Shown here one piece after another: positions 51,201 to 58,025 of a stretch of 64,000 nucleotides of DNA; the first letter of the stretch is position 1; every line of letters begins with the position of its first letter. The DNA is from Campylobacter iguaniorum. GTDB taxonomy: Bacteria > Campylobacterota > Campylobacteria > Campylobacterales > Campylobacteraceae. Below the pieces are notes generated by a model. The model did no database searches. It was not told where the DNA came from and saw only the letters and a program-made list of their open reading frames with translations. The translations under genes and the position numbers were made by a program. Location of the stretch: the NCBI RefSeq assembly GCF_000736415.1, contig NZ_CP009044.1:1-64000 (forward strand). The letters are read 5' to 3'.

Positions 51201-51783
51201 AAGAAATATCGTAAAATACACATTCACTTATATATTCATCATATGTTCTTTTGTAATAAGGATCAACCACTCTTAGTTGAGAAACAGTATTATGGGTTGA
51301 AAGAGTATATCCTAGCCCAGAAGTTCTATAATTTATGCTTGATGGTGTAGAGAAATGTGTTTCCATAAGCTCTGCTATCCCATCTTCTAATTGAGTAACC
51401 AAAGCAAATGTTTTACCTATTCCTAGTGGTATTTGACTTACTGTGTGCATTTCTCCAGTAACTCTATCCTCAATTACAAATCTATGTTTATCATCATCTG
51501 GAGCTTGTAAAAAGAAGTAAGAAACCACTGCAAATAAAAGCATAAGTTTCCCAAATTCCATTACGGGATTAACTCTACTATCCATTGCTTTCTTGATAGC
51601 AAATATAAAAAAAGCAATAGCCATAGCTGACTTAACAAGACTATCAATTCCAGTAACCGCACCCTTTACGGCTTGTAAAATATCATTCATCAATGAAGCG
51701 TAACCCCAAGTATAAATTACGCCATTGTGAGCGGCATAAGCACCGCTACTAAAAACAATTAAGGCGAGAAACAGTTTTTTCAT
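48283..51783 (-). CDS. traG: Mating-pair stabilisation/entry-exclusion protein TraG
   Basis: 1166 aa from the ATG at 51783 (GGAGGGAAATGGTAATG). The N-terminal half (about 1-480) is a TraG-N membrane domain with hydrophobic segments near the N-terminus and at about 355-420. The C-terminal half is a long periplasmic, Ser/Gly/Gln-rich region with coiled-coil parts. In F the C-terminus is entry-exclusion determinant. Its end overlaps traF by 14 bp. Confidence 0.9.
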   Translation of the reverse strand: MKKLFLALIVFSSGAYAAHNGVIYTWGYASLMNDILQAVKGAVTGIDSLVKSAMAIAFFIFAIKKAMDSRVNPVMEFGKLMLLFAVVSYFFLQAPDDDKHRFVIEDRVTGEMHTVSQIPLGIGKTFALVTQLEDGIAELMETHFSTPSSINYRTSGLGYTLSTHNTVSQLRVVDPYYKRTYDEYISECVFYDISSGVTDIGLIVDNDNLAGTIFNTASSRLTNKYTAGTPSGEVVQCSEAGDYLENTLGTYLGDVEKVAAATNGEAFTHFQDNAGAVKEQLFGTGNSTRDYVQQMALINMTSDAIVNSAKASGLDPSALAWASAVGDYQFTSQMQAQGMLAQKYLPKAKAYFTAIIVGIAWLIAILAILFGEYKHIQMFFTLMLWMVLWTPILLIINYFNDMNLRDMGMALINATGVDLTINHNRMIMNKFIESSNFVNWMVMVTPLLAYAIAKASEHGFVSLASNLSQSLSKASLSPLPEQKIDPNKPGGRVGNDVYGDIGGQISSQTQSMTNGHSWNDSTYTDKGTGTQTYSGQMTDGSGSIGMVGGQVVNAQSQMALSAAHKNTSTASTELSNAISSSSTSVLGSDKTLTQAQSQGLSTQDTHNITEAKGIAMSKAFEHMQGYGEDFNNLKRMAMQGGGNLSASILDGKVGASGGVVYSGVDQDGKKYSWTDNSKEAEQNFNQIQEQFSKVVSGNSSYQASYAEMLKVTDSESYSQVQNAMTKLSNAEMTETGLNANNLPAFLNNWINGDERFSRMPKVDAAKVAMGELSSLSANGEWGKISDLVGKYGSGGFEMNSNPNLAEPTKFNSPDIKGQYDTAAGNIQTQTNSALEQSKANAQGQMGEFKQENGGVQGQVEKSVSDGKKWGEQGLFSRFWDENKDEMLVGAVGLGAALGLTSAGAKKIGGEILDKFKNAKNVDELEELMKKTDQLDDALKNNSPEARKLMEELGLKDNFEQNGGVFNKDGSIEQTKTKLNQNLGEYARSTAKGDVADFVKNNAFDSKGSWYDDAKQFISQSIDDAWKGMKNISPSSVAHGVASVGTALIDGVPTNPTAVGDGTIIGHQIASGQPFIVGNSNTMNESSTWRDYKSDYNDFMAQNPNFNPQTQSVQGQLNNGQMEFNIVDKSDLVGKQVSDLQIQIKQLQKSSPSSSIPDSKGGKGEVL

Positions 51784-52085
51784 TACCATTTCCCTCCAGT
51801 TGTGTCATACATTTCAAAAAAGTGTTCAGTTTGTTTGTAGAATTTTTTAGTTTCATTACTTGCTCTTGCATCTGCTTTGAATAAAGAGAAAACCAAAGGC
51901 AACCAAACTACAATTTTTGCAAAACCATTATCAGTTAATCCAGTTATGAAATTAACTGCACTTGCCCAATCTGAAATTACAATGTATCCTACAAAGATGA
52001 CAAGTAAAAAGAATAGAAATAAAACATAACCAATAATTGCTCTAACTAAAACAGTCAAAAGGTAATCTTTAATTGTCGCTATCAT
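51783..52085 (-). CDS. Small inner-membrane protein of the transfer operon
   Basis: 100 aa from the ATG at 52085 (AAAGGAG). Two TM segments (about 8-40 and 55-75) and a polar, acidic tail. Immediately upstream of traG, with an overlap of 1 bp. Possible exclusion protein (TraS position) or assembly helper, based on place only. Confidence 0.5.
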   Translation of the reverse strand: MIATIKDYLLTVLVRAIIGYVLFLFFLLVIFVGYIVISDWASAVNFITGLTDNGFAKIVVWLPLVFSLFKADARASNETKKFYKQTEHFFEMYDTTGGKW

Positions 52086-52308
52086 CTTCAACTCCTTTAA
52101 GTTTTTTGTTAATTTTACTCATATCAAAAACCCCTGCTTCATCAAGTGCCATATTGATTATTTTAGCTTTTGATGTTTTTGTGGCTTTTGACAACATTTC
52201 AAGTGCTTCATAATTCTCATTACTCAAAGTAATAGTTAAACTCTTTGTATTACTTGTTTTAACTTTCGTTGTACTTTCTATGAGTTTATCTACTAATGTT
52301 TTTGCCAT
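52069..52308 (-). CDS. Ribbon-helix-helix protein, first gene of the tra operon
   Basis: 79 aa from the ATG at 52308 (AAAGGAT). TKSLTITLSNENYEALEMLS followed by KTSKAKIINMALDEAGVF fits an RHH fold. F-type transfer regions have TraY, an RHH oriT/promoter-binding protein, first in the operon. By that analogy this is a TraY-like candidate. Overlaps the next gene by 17 bp. Confidence 0.6.
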   Translation of the reverse strand: MAKTLVDKLIESTTKVKTSNTKSLTITLSNENYEALEMLSKATKTSKAKIINMALDEAGVFDMSKINKKLKGVEDDSDN

Positions 52309-52361
52309 TTTAAATCCTTTAACAAACCTTGTAACTTTTTCCTTTAATATAATTATAGCAA

Positions 52362-52391
52362 ATTTTAGCATAAATTATTCTAAAAACAAAA
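52362..52391 (-). promoter_or_regulatory. Promoter of the minus-strand tra operon, site E
   Basis: Minus strand: the element TTTTAGAATAATTTATGC directly followed by TAAAAT (52367-52362), with a weak -35 (TTTTGT) 18 bp upstream. Drives the RHH-traG-traU-trbC operon. Same element as at six other places. Confidence 0.65.
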
Positions 52392-52523
52392 TAAATTTAA
52401 TAGAAATTGTTTAATTTATTTGGATATTTCTTGTAGTTATTTCGTGTAAAAGTATCAATGCAATTTTCTCCTTTAGACACCCTCTCAAAAAAAATCCTTA
52501 GACACTATTCACTGTCGTTCATA

Positions 52524-52656
52524 TATATGCCCTTTTCCTTACTCAAAAACCATTAAAAATCTATGATTTTATTAACCTCTTTAGAGGTATATGCCCTTTT
52601 CCTTACTCACTAAAATAAATCCTTACTGTATATATATAAGCTATTTTCCTTACTCT
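52524..52656 (+). repeat. Direct repeats ahead of the 52697 gene
   Basis: TATATGCCCTTTTCCTTACT is present at 52524 and 52588 (22-bp identity, 64-bp spacing), and a shorter copy TATTTTCCTTACTCT lies at 52642. The 325-bp gap also has the tra promoter at one end and the + strand gene start at the other. Candidate oriT or control region; nick site not identified. Confidence 0.6.
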
Positions 52657-52696
52657 TATGTTATAATTTCAAAAAAACAACTTTAGGAGATACAAA

Positions 52697-53293
52697 ATGA
52701 GTTCACTTTTAGACATACATAAATACTCAAAAAAAGCATTTCAACACCTTTATGAGAAACTAAGTAATAAAGATTTTAAGCGTTCATACATAACAAAAGA
52801 TGATCCAATTACTGCTGTTACTGGTATCCTTTGGGATATTACACAAGGTGATAAAGAACTAAAAAAAATCATTGAAACAATGGATAATATTGATAAAATA
52901 AAAGCTGAAAACAGTAGGTCAAGATTAGAAAAAATTACAGTTACTTGGCTAAAAAAAGCATACAGAGAACACTTTGAAAATGGATATGTAATCAGTAGAA
53001 GTATGTATTTAAAATTCATAAAAATCATAATGAAACCTACATCAAAAGAGGGTGAAAATAAGCTAATCGCATCGGGTACAAAACTCTATAATAAAATTTA
53101 TTCCGCATACAAAATGAGACAAATGAGTGTACGAAAAACCGATAAGCTGGACGAGCTAAAAGCTAAATATCCAAACCTAAATATAGAGACTGCTTACAGA
53201 TATGCAATCGTTACTGGTAAGTTTAACTTGAACGCAGATGATATTGAAGATTTTGAATATTTAGTACAATTTCTAACACAAAACCAAAAGTAA
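52697..53293 (+). CDS. Hypothetical protein (198 aa), possible oriT/control-region binding protein
   Basis: Basic, helical, soluble; TTTAGGAG upstream of the ATG. The C-terminal part (about 150-195) contains a possible helix-turn-helix (PNLNIETAYRYAIVTGKFNL). Divergent from the tra operon, with direct repeats between them, which is the position of TraM in F. No similarity to TraM is claimed. Confidence 0.5.
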   Translation: MSSLLDIHKYSKKAFQHLYEKLSNKDFKRSYITKDDPITAVTGILWDITQGDKELKKIIETMDNIDKIKAENSRSRLEKITVTWLKKAYREHFENGYVISRSMYLKFIKIIMKPTSKEGENKLIASGTKLYNKIYSAYKMRQMSVRKTDKLDELKAKYPNLNIETAYRYAIVTGKFNLNADDIEDFEYLVQFLTQNQK

Positions 53294-53310
53294 ATGAATA
53301 GTAAAACACA

Positions 53311-53416
53311 ACTAATATAAAACTATTAAAATACTAATGTAATACTAATAAAAAAGTATATAAATATTAAAAAAGTAGTAATAAAATACTATTTATTAAG
53401 TTCTTATTTAGTATTG
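53311..53416. repeat. AT-rich ATACTAAT repeats upstream of parM
   Basis: Multiple copies of ATACTAAT and close variants on both strands (AATACTAAT, AGTAGTAAT, TTAGTATT) within about 105 bp. The same motif fills 57024-57195. Position upstream of the segregation genes suggests a centromere (parC-like) region. Function is inference. Confidence 0.55.
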
Positions 53417-53489
53417 AAAAGCTAAAATTATACTTGATAAAAAGTAGAAGAGTTAATCTCTTCCCTTAAAAACCATCAAGGAGAAATGA

Positions 53490-53729
53490 ATGAAAAAGAC
53501 ACTTTTGGCTTTAGCAATGCTAATCGGTGTTGCAAATGCGACTGAGGTAGCTATTTGTAAATTTAAAGGCGGTAATATCTCTGGTTTTGCAGATGATAAT
53601 GTAGTATGCTCTGGAGCTTTTGAGAAAACAACTACAATACAAGATATGTATGCTGAGGGTTGGAGATATAAAGGCTCTTATAATATGAAAGATGATACCT
53701 ATGTAGTAATGGAAAAAGGAGATAAATAA
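53490..53729 (+). CDS. Small exported protein (79 aa)
   Basis: Signal peptide about 1-17 (LLALAMLIGVANA). The mature part has two Cys, likely a disulfide, and the end GSYNMKDDTYVVMEKGDK. AAGGAGA precedes the ATG. Just before parM, separated by 1 bp. Function unknown. Confidence 0.5.
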   Translation: MKKTLLALAMLIGVANATEVAICKFKGGNISGFADDNVVCSGAFEKTTTIQDMYAEGWRYKGSYNMKDDTYVVMEKGDK

Positions 53730-53730
53730 A

Positions 53731-54648
53731 ATGGCTGGAGATAATAAAGTTCAAAAAATCGCAATCGACATCGGATATGGTGATACTAAGGTAATGGTTG
53801 GAGATAAAATCTTCAAATTTGCCTCGGCTATCGAAAAGAAAAAAGAGGCACAAGCTGATTACCAAGATAATAGTGATGATGTTTATGAGTTCGGCGGTAA
53901 AAAATATACCGTAGGTGATAAAGCTCTTACAAACGCTGTATCTACAAGAGGTTTTAACTTCCTTGTAAAATACTCACCTTTGATTATCTTCCACGCTATT
54001 AAAATGGCTGGACTTGATACATCAAAACCTATTCAGTTGGTTACTGGACTTTCAATCGTGAACTGGCAAGAGAGAGAGCAATTTACAAATGCAATTAAAA
54101 CTATCAATGTAAATAATGAGGTTATTGAGCCAAAAATCAAATTGATGGCACAAGGGCAAGGTATCTACCTTGATTATGATGGAGAGAAAACTGAGGGTGA
54201 TGTATGTATCGTAGATATTGGATATAACACTTTTGACTTTTTGGTATTCACGGATGGAAAACCAAGACAAGATTTGTCATACGCAACAAAAAAAGGTGCA
54301 AATGAAATCATCACGGAGCTACAAACAAAAATTAAAAAAAGGTTTCAATTTGATGCTTCGGAGCAAGTTGCTAAAAAAATCTTTATCAATAAATCTATTG
54401 AAATATACGGAGAAAATACCGACTTAACAGATGAGATTGAAGATGCAAAAAAAGATTATGCTGAGTTCGTAATCGATGAGCTTAGATCTCAAAGAGGAGA
54501 TTTACTAAAAGTTGCTAAAAAGGTAATTTTTAGCGGTGGCGGTGCTTACTTCTTAGATGATGTTGAAATCTTGAAAAAAACTCCAAATGTAACTTTCTCA
54601 AGTAAGCCATACGAGTTCGCAAATGTAAGAGGGTATTATAATGGCTAG
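53731..54648 (+). CDS. parM: ParM-like actin-family segregation ATPase
   Basis: 305 aa. Actin-like ATPase: phosphate 1 (IDIGYGDTKVM, about 11-21), phosphate 2 (VDIGYNTFDFLV, about 163-174) and the adenosine motif (IFSGGGAYFL, about 273-282). Its filaments push plasmid copies apart. It overlaps a small downstream gene, the usual ParR position. Confidence 0.8.
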   Translation: MAGDNKVQKIAIDIGYGDTKVMVGDKIFKFASAIEKKKEAQADYQDNSDDVYEFGGKKYTVGDKALTNAVSTRGFNFLVKYSPLIIFHAIKMAGLDTSKPIQLVTGLSIVNWQEREQFTNAIKTINVNNEVIEPKIKLMAQGQGIYLDYDGEKTEGDVCIVDIGYNTFDFLVFTDGKPRQDLSYATKKGANEIITELQTKIKKRFQFDASEQVAKKIFINKSIEIYGENTDLTDEIEDAKKDYAEFVIDELRSQRGDLLKVAKKVIFSGGGAYFLDDVEILKKTPNVTFSSKPYEFANVRGYYNG

Positions 54649-54934
54649 AGTACAAGTAACAGTAACTGGTAAAGCTGAAAAGCTTTGGGAACTGGTATCT
54701 TTATCTAAAAGTAAGGCTATTGAGCAAGCAATCATAACACTTGCTCAAGATAAAAAACTAGCTCCTATCTTCTTTGATGATATGGAAACAGTTGAGGCGG
54801 TACTAAACGGTAAAGATGATAATTCTATCCCTAAAAAACCAAAAGAGACTGCTCCAGTAAAAGCTCAAACAAATACACAAAAGCAATCTCCAAAAAAAGA
54901 TAATAATGAGCAAGTAGAAACGGCGTGGGGTTAA
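54641..54934 (+). CDS. ParR-like adaptor (probable)
   Basis: 97 aa, overlapping parM by 8 bp. The N-terminal part is beta-helix-helix (ARVQVTVTGKAEKLWELVSL then SKAIEQAIITLAQDKKL), compatible with an RHH DNA-binding fold; the C-terminus is charged and Gln/Lys-rich. ParR connects the centromere to the ParM filament. Called on position, size and pattern. Confidence 0.55.
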   Translation: MARVQVTVTGKAEKLWELVSLSKSKAIEQAIITLAQDKKLAPIFFDDMETVEAVLNGKDDNSIPKKPKETAPVKAQTNTQKQSPKKDNNEQVETAWG

Positions 54935-55162
54935 TTCCTACGCCCTGCTCTCTTAATAAAATCTACAATCCTCAATCTTCTTAGTAATCAAATCTAAAAA
55001 CCTAATATAAACCTAAAAAATGAAATATTTACACGGTGATGTAAATGATGTAGTTTTAATGTAAATTGAAGATATGTCAATAAGCTGTTTTAATGAAGAT
55101 GTAGAATGTAAATTATTGATTTATAGAAGTAGTAAATTTGAAAACTATATTAAAGCAAAGAG

Positions 55163-55186
55163 TTGAGGTAAGATTAAAACTCAACC
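55163..55186. terminator. Hairpin between convergent par and DUF2786 genes
   Basis: GTTGAG and CTCAAC form a 6-bp stem around a 12-nt AT-rich loop, at the end of the DUF2786 gene. Weak terminator candidate. Otherwise 54935-55180 holds only short ORFs and AT-rich sequence; nothing recognised. Confidence 0.35.
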
Positions 55187-55720
55187 CTCTAATAAATTTC
55201 TTTTGAACTCTGGATTAGGAACTCCCATACTCATCTGGAGTATTCTTTGTATCTCTGCATACTCCTCTGGTGTGAGCGGCTTATCTTCTTTTGGTTCTCT
55301 ATTTTTAGAACTGTAATAAGTAAGCCTATTGGCAACGATAAAAGCACTTTGAGCCTGCTCAAGATATTTTCTCCAGCTCTCGGTGTAAGCTTCTCTCTGT
55401 ATCTCAACTTCGATGTATTCATAAGCCGTCAATTCAAAGCCGATTTTTCTTTGCCCTTTTCGTTGTAAATATGAAAAATTGGACTCCTCTTTGATATTTG
55501 ATACAATTCTAAAAAGCAAGTCTTTTTCAAACTCTGTTTTGTATGTAAAATAGTATTTTTTGGTTTCCGTATCAATGAGCATATCCAAAGTCATATCGTG
55601 TTTTGCAAGTAGATCTTCTAAAAGCTTTTGAGCATTGATAGCTTCACCGCCTACGCCTTGCTTTGCAAGGGCATAAAGTTTTTTAAGTCTGGCTTCCAGT
55701 CTTGGATCAATGTTTCTCAT
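55181..55720 (-). CDS. DUF2786-like protein
   Basis: 179 aa. KKLYALAKQGVGGEAINAQK then LLEDLLAKHDMTLDML match the DUF2786 N-terminal pattern. The remainder is basic and helical (YIEVEIQREAYTESWRKYLE). The role of the family is unknown to me. Overlaps the GNAT-like gene upstream by 4 bp. Confidence 0.65.
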   Translation of the reverse strand: MRNIDPRLEARLKKLYALAKQGVGGEAINAQKLLEDLLAKHDMTLDMLIDTETKKYYFTYKTEFEKDLLFRIVSNIKEESNFSYLQRKGQRKIGFELTAYEYIEVEIQREAYTESWRKYLEQAQSAFIVANRLTYYSSKNREPKEDKPLTPEEYAEIQRILQMSMGVPNPEFKRNLLEG

Positions 55721-55989
55721 TCTGCTTCTCCATCGTACTTTAAATACATTATGACATTCTTGCCATCTGTTAATTTTTCAAAACCTATGCTTTCATAATA
55801 TTTAACTAGCTTTTTTCTATCTTTAAAATATTTCTCATCTCTTTTGGTTGTATCTGTATCGTAAAGAGGTGATGCAATAGTAAGAAAATCAATATTCCAT
55901 ACATTCATTAATTCAAATGCTTTTATTAAAATTCGTCTTAATATTTTATTACCTCTATACTCACTCTCAATCACAACCTTATCAATCAT
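55717..55989 (-). CDS. GNAT acetyltransferase, C-terminal half (split gene)
   Basis: 90 aa. Contains the acetyl-CoA loop region IESEYRGNKILRRILIKA and a C-terminal motif KLVKYYESIGFEKLTDGK. It lacks the N-terminal half, which is in the preceding gene. Joined by ATGA overlap with that gene; either a broken acetyltransferase or two coupled subunits. Confidence 0.6.
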   Translation of the reverse strand: MIDKVVIESEYRGNKILRRILIKAFELMNVWNIDFLTIASPLYDTDTTKRDEKYFKDRKKLVKYYESIGFEKLTDGKNVIMYLKYDGEAE

Positions 55990-56309
55990 ATAAATTGAAG
56001 ATGACCAGTCAAAGTATTCAAGTTTTTTCTATATTTAGTTTTTAATGTTGCATTTTTTATATTTTGAAATAAATCCAACAATGCTACTGCATCTGAATGA
56101 CAATCAAGACTTTCAAATAATCCAAATTCTTCATAATCAATTTTTAAAATACCTAAGCTCCCTATGTGCTTACGACTTTCATATCTATTTTCATATATTA
56201 TAAAATTAAAATATGTATGACAATCATCTGGCTCCTCGATTAACTCATCACTTAAAGGAACATCGCTTACTACCATTTCTAAATATAATCTTGATAAATC
56301 TTTGTTCAT
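55986..56309 (-). CDS. GNAT acetyltransferase, N-terminal half (split gene)
   Basis: 107 aa from the ATG at 56309 (GGGGGAATA upstream). The beta strands and helix 1-2 of a GNAT domain (HIGSLGILKID, CHSDAVALLDLFQNI, TLTGHLQFI) precede the acetyl-CoA loop found in the next frame. A one-base frame change separates the two halves. Confidence 0.55.
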   Translation of the reverse strand: MNKDLSRLYLEMVVSDVPLSDELIEEPDDCHTYFNFIIYENRYESRKHIGSLGILKIDYEEFGLFESLDCHSDAVALLDLFQNIKNATLKTKYRKNLNTLTGHLQFI

Positions 56310-56313
56310 AATT

Positions 56314-56679
56314 TTATTCCCCCTCAATAACTAAAGCATCAGCAAGTAATGGCATAAGCAACACAATAGAGCTTTTCATATGTATAGAACTTGGAGCGTG
56401 TGCAATCTTTCCAAGCAACTGGCCGTATGCAAATATAATTCTCTCCATACCTTTTTCTCTGTTCTCAAACATCTCTTTTTTGAATTGCTCATATTTATGC
56501 TTAGAGAGCCAAAAAAGTTCAGTTGCCTTTGCAAGAGCTGCAATCTCATCGATAAGAGATTTGTTCTCTTGTAGAAGCTCTACAACTTGATGATTGGTTG
56601 CATCATCTTTAAGTTTACTTGTCTCAAAAAAGAACTCGTCCATTAGATCCATATAATTTTTTTGTGTTGAGGTATTCAT
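56314..56679 (-). CDS. Hypothetical helical protein (121 aa)
   Basis: Almost all helical with a coiled-coil-like stretch (about 25-75); soluble. Overlaps the upstream gene by 4 bp. Function unknown. Confidence 0.45.
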   Translation of the reverse strand: MNTSTQKNYMDLMDEFFFETSKLKDDATNHQVVELLQENKSLIDEIAALAKATELFWLSKHKYEQFKKEMFENREKGMERIIFAYGQLLGKIAHAPSSIHMKSSIVLLMPLLADALVIEGE

Positions 56680-57005
56680 TGTTCAATCTCCTTGATAAAT
56701 TGTTTTAGTCCATCTAATAATTGAATTTCCTCTTTATTGATCTCTTTGTTCTCAATTAACTCCTCAAGAGTATAACAAGGATAGCCAAACTCATTAGACA
56801 TAGAAGATTTAAGATCTACAATCTTTGCGACCGCTTTCTCAAGTAGCTCTTTTTTTAAAACTATGCTCTCCAGTTCTTGAATTGCAATAGTAAGCTTTGC
56901 TATTTCTTCTTTTGTGTAGAACTTGTCAAAAGAATTAGACATAAGAGGTAATCCCTCTTGTAGTATGGTTAATCTGTGTCGTAAAATTTCGATAGGTAAC
57001 TTCAT
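56676..57005 (-). CDS. Hypothetical helical protein (109 aa)
   Basis: Helical, acidic C-terminus (EELIENKEINKEEIQLLDGL). First gene after the second AT-rich repeat block, so promoter control probably lies within it. No family recognised. Confidence 0.45.
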   Translation of the reverse strand: MKLPIEILRHRLTILQEGLPLMSNSFDKFYTKEEIAKLTIAIQELESIVLKKELLEKAVAKIVDLKSSMSNEFGYPCYTLEELIENKEINKEEIQLLDGLKQFIKEIEQ

Positions 57006-57023
57006 CTTTAGCCTTTCTAAAAA

Positions 57024-57195
57024 GTAGTAATCAAAAAGTATTTAATTACTAAAATAATACTTAAATATTAGTATATATTTACTTAAAGAACACTAAAAAA
57101 AAGCTAATTAAAAAGTATTTAAGTAGTAGTAAATTAGTATTAACATAGTTTATAAAAAGTATTTGAATACTAATAAATTATTATATTAATACTAA
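57024..57195. repeat. Second AT-rich ATACTAAT repeat block
   Basis: About 170 bp without a gene, made of AAAAGTATTT, ATTAGTAT and ATACTAAT variants in both orientations. Same motif as 53311-53416, 3.7 kb away. Could be a second partition site or an operator array for this minus-strand operon. Confidence 0.5.
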
Positions 57196-57202
57196 ATGCT
57201 TA

Positions 57203-57628
57203 TTACTCATTTTCCTCATTAGTGCCGTATTTTACAATCATTTCTTCAAAAACATTTCTCCCATTCTCAATATATTTATGAATTTCAACATAATTTAAAC
57301 GGTCTAATTTTAATACATTCATTGCATCATTCCAGTAGTTAAAACTTAAATTATGCAACTCTCTAGGATTAAATTTAACACGATTTGCATTGTAAATATT
57401 GCAAAGAAATTGTGCAGCCACCCTGCTTCCTCCAGTTCCGACTTTTGTTAAATCAATCAGCATTTTTAAGCTGTCAATCCATTCGTCCATTTCAATCACT
57501 GCATTTTCAAAGAACTTATAACTTAGCTCTGCACTGTTATCAGAAGCATCACTGCTCTGCTCTGCTATTGCTTTTTTAAAAGCTAAAGATTTATTAATCT
57601 TTTGCTTTACCTCTTCACTATTTATCAT
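57203..57628 (-). CDS. Hypothetical protein (141 aa)
   Basis: Helical; central DLTKVGTGGSRVAAQFLCNIYN followed by NPRELHNLSFNYWNDAMNVL. The pattern recalls a small phage/plasmid DUF7673-like family, but I am not certain. Overlaps the HTH gene upstream by 11 bp. Confidence 0.5.
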   Translation of the reverse strand: MINSEEVKQKINKSLAFKKAIAEQSSDASDNSAELSYKFFENAVIEMDEWIDSLKMLIDLTKVGTGGSRVAAQFLCNIYNANRVKFNPRELHNLSFNYWNDAMNVLKLDRLNYVEIHKYIENGRNVFEEMIVKYGTNEENE

Positions 57629-57830
57629 TATTACTCTCCTCTATTGATTTTAATTTTTTTTCAAGTGTTTTTTCATCCAAGCTTAATGCTATCAAAAGTA
57701 ACTTTTTATTAAGTTTACTATTTTTAGACTTTTCACTTAATATATCATAGAGCCTCTGTCGAGAAACTCCAATAAGAGCTGCTAATTTTGGTACGGATGT
57801 TTTAGCAATTACCGTGTAATCTTTTAGCAT
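57618..57830 (-). CDS. Small HTH protein (70 aa)
   Basis: SVPKLAALIGVSRQRLYDIL is a clear helix-turn-helix, followed by a Lys-rich helix. Probable local regulator of the operon. TAAGGAGAAGTAG ribosome site upstream. Confidence 0.6.
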   Translation of the reverse strand: MLKDYTVIAKTSVPKLAALIGVSRQRLYDILSEKSKNSKLNKKLLLIALSLDEKTLEKKLKSIEESNNDK

Positions 57831-57848
57831 ATAGCTACTTCTCCTTAT

Positions 57849-58016
57849 TTATTTTCTTCCCTTAATACCATCACTTTTAAGCCCAATAAATGTTATAACT
57901 CTTGGTGTGTCCTTACCCCATCTACGCTCTTTTTTCTTGTTTTTAAGGGATAAAATAGTTGATAAAATCACTATTCCAAATATCGCACCAATTCCGTATA
58001 AAATCCACTGGCTCAT
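57849..58016 (-). CDS. Small membrane protein (55 aa)
   Basis: Read from sequence: ATG at 58016, stop at 57849. One TM segment (ILYGIGAIFGIVILSTILSL) followed by a strongly basic tail (KNKKKERRWGK). Downstream of the helicase gene, 9 bp away. No family recognised. Confidence 0.5.
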   Translation of the reverse strand: MSQWILYGIGAIFGIVILSTILSLKNKKKERRWGKDTPRVITFIGLKSDGIKGRK

Positions 58017-58025
58017 TTGCAAAAC

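Noticed and set aside
52372-52696. Small RNA or tRNA in the gap
   Set aside because: No cloverleaf, CCA end or strong hairpin-plus-T-run; only direct repeats and a promoter are visible.
55021-55110. Very short ORFs in the gap after parR
   Set aside because: Frames of about 14 codons without ribosome sites in AT-rich sequence; no support.
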